14,556 nucleotides of DNA from CAZGTQ01 sp964528575. Lineage in GTDB: Bacteria > Planctomycetota > UBA1135 > GCA-002686595. The notes under the pieces were generated by a model. The model ran no database searches and was not told where the DNA came from. It was given only the letters and a program-made list of their open reading frames with translations. A program made the position numbers and the translations under genes. Positions 12,924 through 14,556 of the stretch are shown in pieces. Positions within the stretch are counted from its first letter, which is position 1. The number at the start of each line of letters is the position of its first letter. The stretch is from positions 1 to 14,556 of the forward strand of contig CAZGTQ010000326.1 of the NCBI GenBank assembly GCA_964528575.1, read 5' to 3'.

Positions 12924-14556
12924 GCGCGGCGTTCGCGCTCGCGCTCGCGCTCTGCGCCGCTCCGCAGGAGCCGGCCGCGGGGCCGCGGCCGATCGACTTC
13001 GCCGAGTCGGTCGTGCGGCTGCCGAGCGAGGGCGCGGTCATCGCGCTGCGCGACTTCGACGGCGACGGCGACGACGACTGCCTGGTCGCGGACGCGGGCG
13101 GATTCACGCTGCGGCGCCTCGCTGCGTCGGGGCACTATCCGAGCGAGCCGGACGCGCGGCTCGCGCTGCCGAGCGAGCACCTCGCGTGGGACCTCGCCGA
13201 CCTCGACGGCGACGGGGCGGTGGAGATCGTCGCCTTCGTCGATGCCGAGCGCGTCGTCGCGTGGCGCGCGCCGCGCGAGGGCGGCTTCGGCGAGGGCGAG
13301 GTCGTGCTCGAGGCGCGCGGCTACCTGCCGCGCGGCGTCGGCCGCATGCGCTTCGTGCGCGACGTCGACGGCGACGGCCGCGGCGATCTCGTGCTGCCGG
13401 GCTCGGGCGAGTACCGCATCCACCGGCGCCTCCCCGAGGGCGGCTACGCGCCGCCGCTGCGGGTGTCGTTCGAGGCGCGCATCCGCTACGCGGTCGGCGA
13501 TCCTCAGCGGCTCGATGCGCGTTTCGGCCAGTGGGTGCGCGTGCCCTGGTTCGGCTTGCGCGACGTCGACGGCGACGGCCGGCTCGACCTCGTCAGCGAG
13601 CTCGAGGATCGCGTGCAGTTCCACCTCGCGCGGCCGGAGCTCGACGACGAGCCGACGTGGGAGCTCGACCTCGCGGCGCTGCGCGGCGAGCTGCCCGAGC
13701 GCGAGGGGATCGACTTCGACGACTTGTTCGAATCGGTCGCGCAGCGCGTCGCGTGGCGCATCGGCGACTTCGACGGCAAGGCGCCGAACGACGTGCTGAT
13801 CCAGGTCGGCTCGAAGTTCCGGCTCTACCGCGACGCGGCCGTGGCCGGCCCGCGCGGGACGCCCGACCAGCTCCTCAAGTCGAGCGGCAACGTGCTCTAC
13901 GCGCTCGTGCGCGACGTCGAGGGCGACGCGCTGCCGGAGCTGCAGATCGTGCGCTCGGAGAAGCTCTCGCTCGGCCGCGTGATCCGCTGGCTGATCCTGC
14001 CGGGCGCGCTCGACTTCGACTTCTTCACGTATCGCAACGAGGGCGGCACGTTCAGCCGCAGCCCGACGAAGCGCACGCGGCTCCAGGTCGGCATCCCGCG
14101 GCTCTTGTCGTTCGTCGAGGACGTCGAGGGCATGGGCGACCGGCTCGACAGCGCGCTCGCCGTGCCGGCGCGCGACGTGTGCCTCGACGGCGACGGCGCG
14201 TCGAACGACGTGGTCGACATCGTCGGCGAGGAGCTCGTCGTCCACCGCGACAGCCTGCGCGGCGCCAGCGTGCCGCCCGCCTTCGTCGGCGGCGGCCTCG
14301 ACGAGCTGCTCGAGACGTACCTGCTCGAGGACCTCGACCGGCTCGACGACGGCGGCACGAAGACGATCGATCTCGGCGAGCTCGAGCTCGAGAGCTACGT
14401 CCCCGGCACCGCCCTGCGCGTCGCGACCGCCGGCCGCGCGCCCGACCAGCGCGTCCCGCTCGTCGCCGAGCCGGGCAACGAGCCGTCGATCCGCATCCGC
14501 GACGTCGACCGCGACGGCCGCAGCGACCCGATCGTCGTCACCCGCGAGGAGGGCGA
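12920..14556 (+). CDS. Exported FG-GAP/VCBS repeat protein 2, 3' end beyond the window
   Basis: Open from GTG 12920 to the window edge, 545 residues visible and no stop. GTG overlaps the previous stop as GTGA and is preceded by GGAGG (12909-12913) with a 6-nt spacer. Residues 1-14 (MSAAFALALALCAA) look like a short signal peptide lacking basic residues. Calcium-loop motifs are DFDGDGDDD (45), DLDGDGAVE (94), DVDGDGRGD (148), DVDGDGRLD (215) and DVDRDGRSD (528). Degenerate versions are DFDGKAPND (283), DVEGDALPE (332) and LDGDGASND (422). The spacing of about 50-70 residues between the first four suits beta-propeller blades. The protein has the same architecture as its upstream neighbour and probably arose by duplication, although the repeats start right after the signal region here. 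Function unknown; Ca2+-dependent binding at the envelope is inference from the family. The gene was found by following the coupled start codon, since no complete ORF exists in the window. Confidence 0.85.
   Translation, partial: MSAAFALALALCAAPQEPAAGPRPIDFAESVVRLPSEGAVIALRDFDGDGDDDCLVADAGGFTLRRLAASGHYPSEPDARLALPSEHLAWDLADLDGDGAVEIVAFVDAERVVAWRAPREGGFGEGEVVLEARGYLPRGVGRMRFVRDVDGDGRGDLVLPGSGEYRIHRRLPEGGYAPPLRVSFEARIRYAVGDPQRLDARFGQWVRVPWFGLRDVDGDGRLDLVSELEDRVQFHLARPELDDEPTWELDLAALRGELPEREGIDFDDLFESVAQRVAWRIGDFDGKAPNDVLIQVGSKFRLYRDAAVAGPRGTPDQLLKSSGNVLYALVRDVEGDALPELQIVRSEKLSLGRVIRWLILPGALDFDFFTYRNEGGTFSRSPTKRTRLQVGIPRLLSFVEDVEGMGDRLDSALAVPARDVCLDGDGASNDVVDIVGEELVVHRDSLRGASVPPAFVGGGLDELLETYLLEDLDRLDDGGTKTIDLGELELESYVPGTALRVATAGRAPDQRVPLVAEPGNEPSIRIRDVDRDGRSDPIVVTREEG

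Noticed and set aside
12448..13580. Repeated GACGTCGACGGCGACGG units that look like DNA direct repeats
   Set aside because: They are the codons for the DVDGDG calcium loops; the repeat is at protein level and needs no separate DNA element.
12878..14245. A 455-codon minus-strand frame opposite FG-GAP protein 2
   Set aside because: The plus strand is open through the whole stretch with D.DGDG..D motifs and a coupled GTG start with GGAGG; the antisense product has no recognisable fold.

Overview
This high-GC window (strong G/C bias at third codon positions, almost no intergenic space) looks like chromosomal DNA of a bacterium with an envelope rich in secreted and lipidated proteins. The best taxonomic clue is the protein at 1696-4341: a signal peptide, kelch blades, an Ig-like domain, HAF-like repeats and a C-terminal domain of a kind I associate with secreted planctomycete proteins. 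Together with the Ser/Thr kinase and the FG-GAP/VCBS proteins this suggests Planctomycetota; Myxococcota or a similar large-genome lineage is the main alternative. I see no tRNA, rRNA, CRISPR array, insertion sequence or phage gene.

Layout. (1) 1-141: the last 46 codons of a probable gpmI (phosphoglycerate mutase). (2) 198-1661, plus strand: a membrane-bound Ser/Thr kinase with DFD in place of DFG and a C-terminal two-helix membrane module. (3) 1696-4341, minus strand: the secreted kelch/Ig/HAF mosaic protein, convergent with the kinase. (4) 4342-4584: the only sizeable intergenic region (243 bp), unusually dense in inverted repeats and carrying a G9 tract. (5) 4585-7904, minus strand: a two-gene ABC operon (YbbA-like ATPase, YbbP-like FtsX permease). 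(6) 7963 to the end, plus strand: a tightly coupled run of six genes: a TesA-like SGNH hydrolase, an ABC-2 type ATPase, an ABC-2 permease, a lipoprotein with two PDZ domains, and two FG-GAP/VCBS proteins, the last cut by the window edge. Each junction in this run is a 3-4 bp stop/start overlap.

How the genes fit together. The divergent tesA | ybbA-ybbP order matches that of Escherichia coli, so the YbbAP complex probably works with the periplasmic or lipid-anchored hydrolase at the envelope. What is added here is that tesA heads an operon with a second, unrelated ABC exporter and three predicted exported proteins. The ABC-2 pair, the PDZ lipoprotein and the two calcium-loop propeller proteins form a candidate envelope system that I cannot assign to a named pathway. 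The start of the ABC-2 ATPase is odd: no ATG, GTG or TTG lies at the expected place, while an ATA overlapping the tesA stop sits 8 nt after a Shine-Dalgarno-like GAGGAG.
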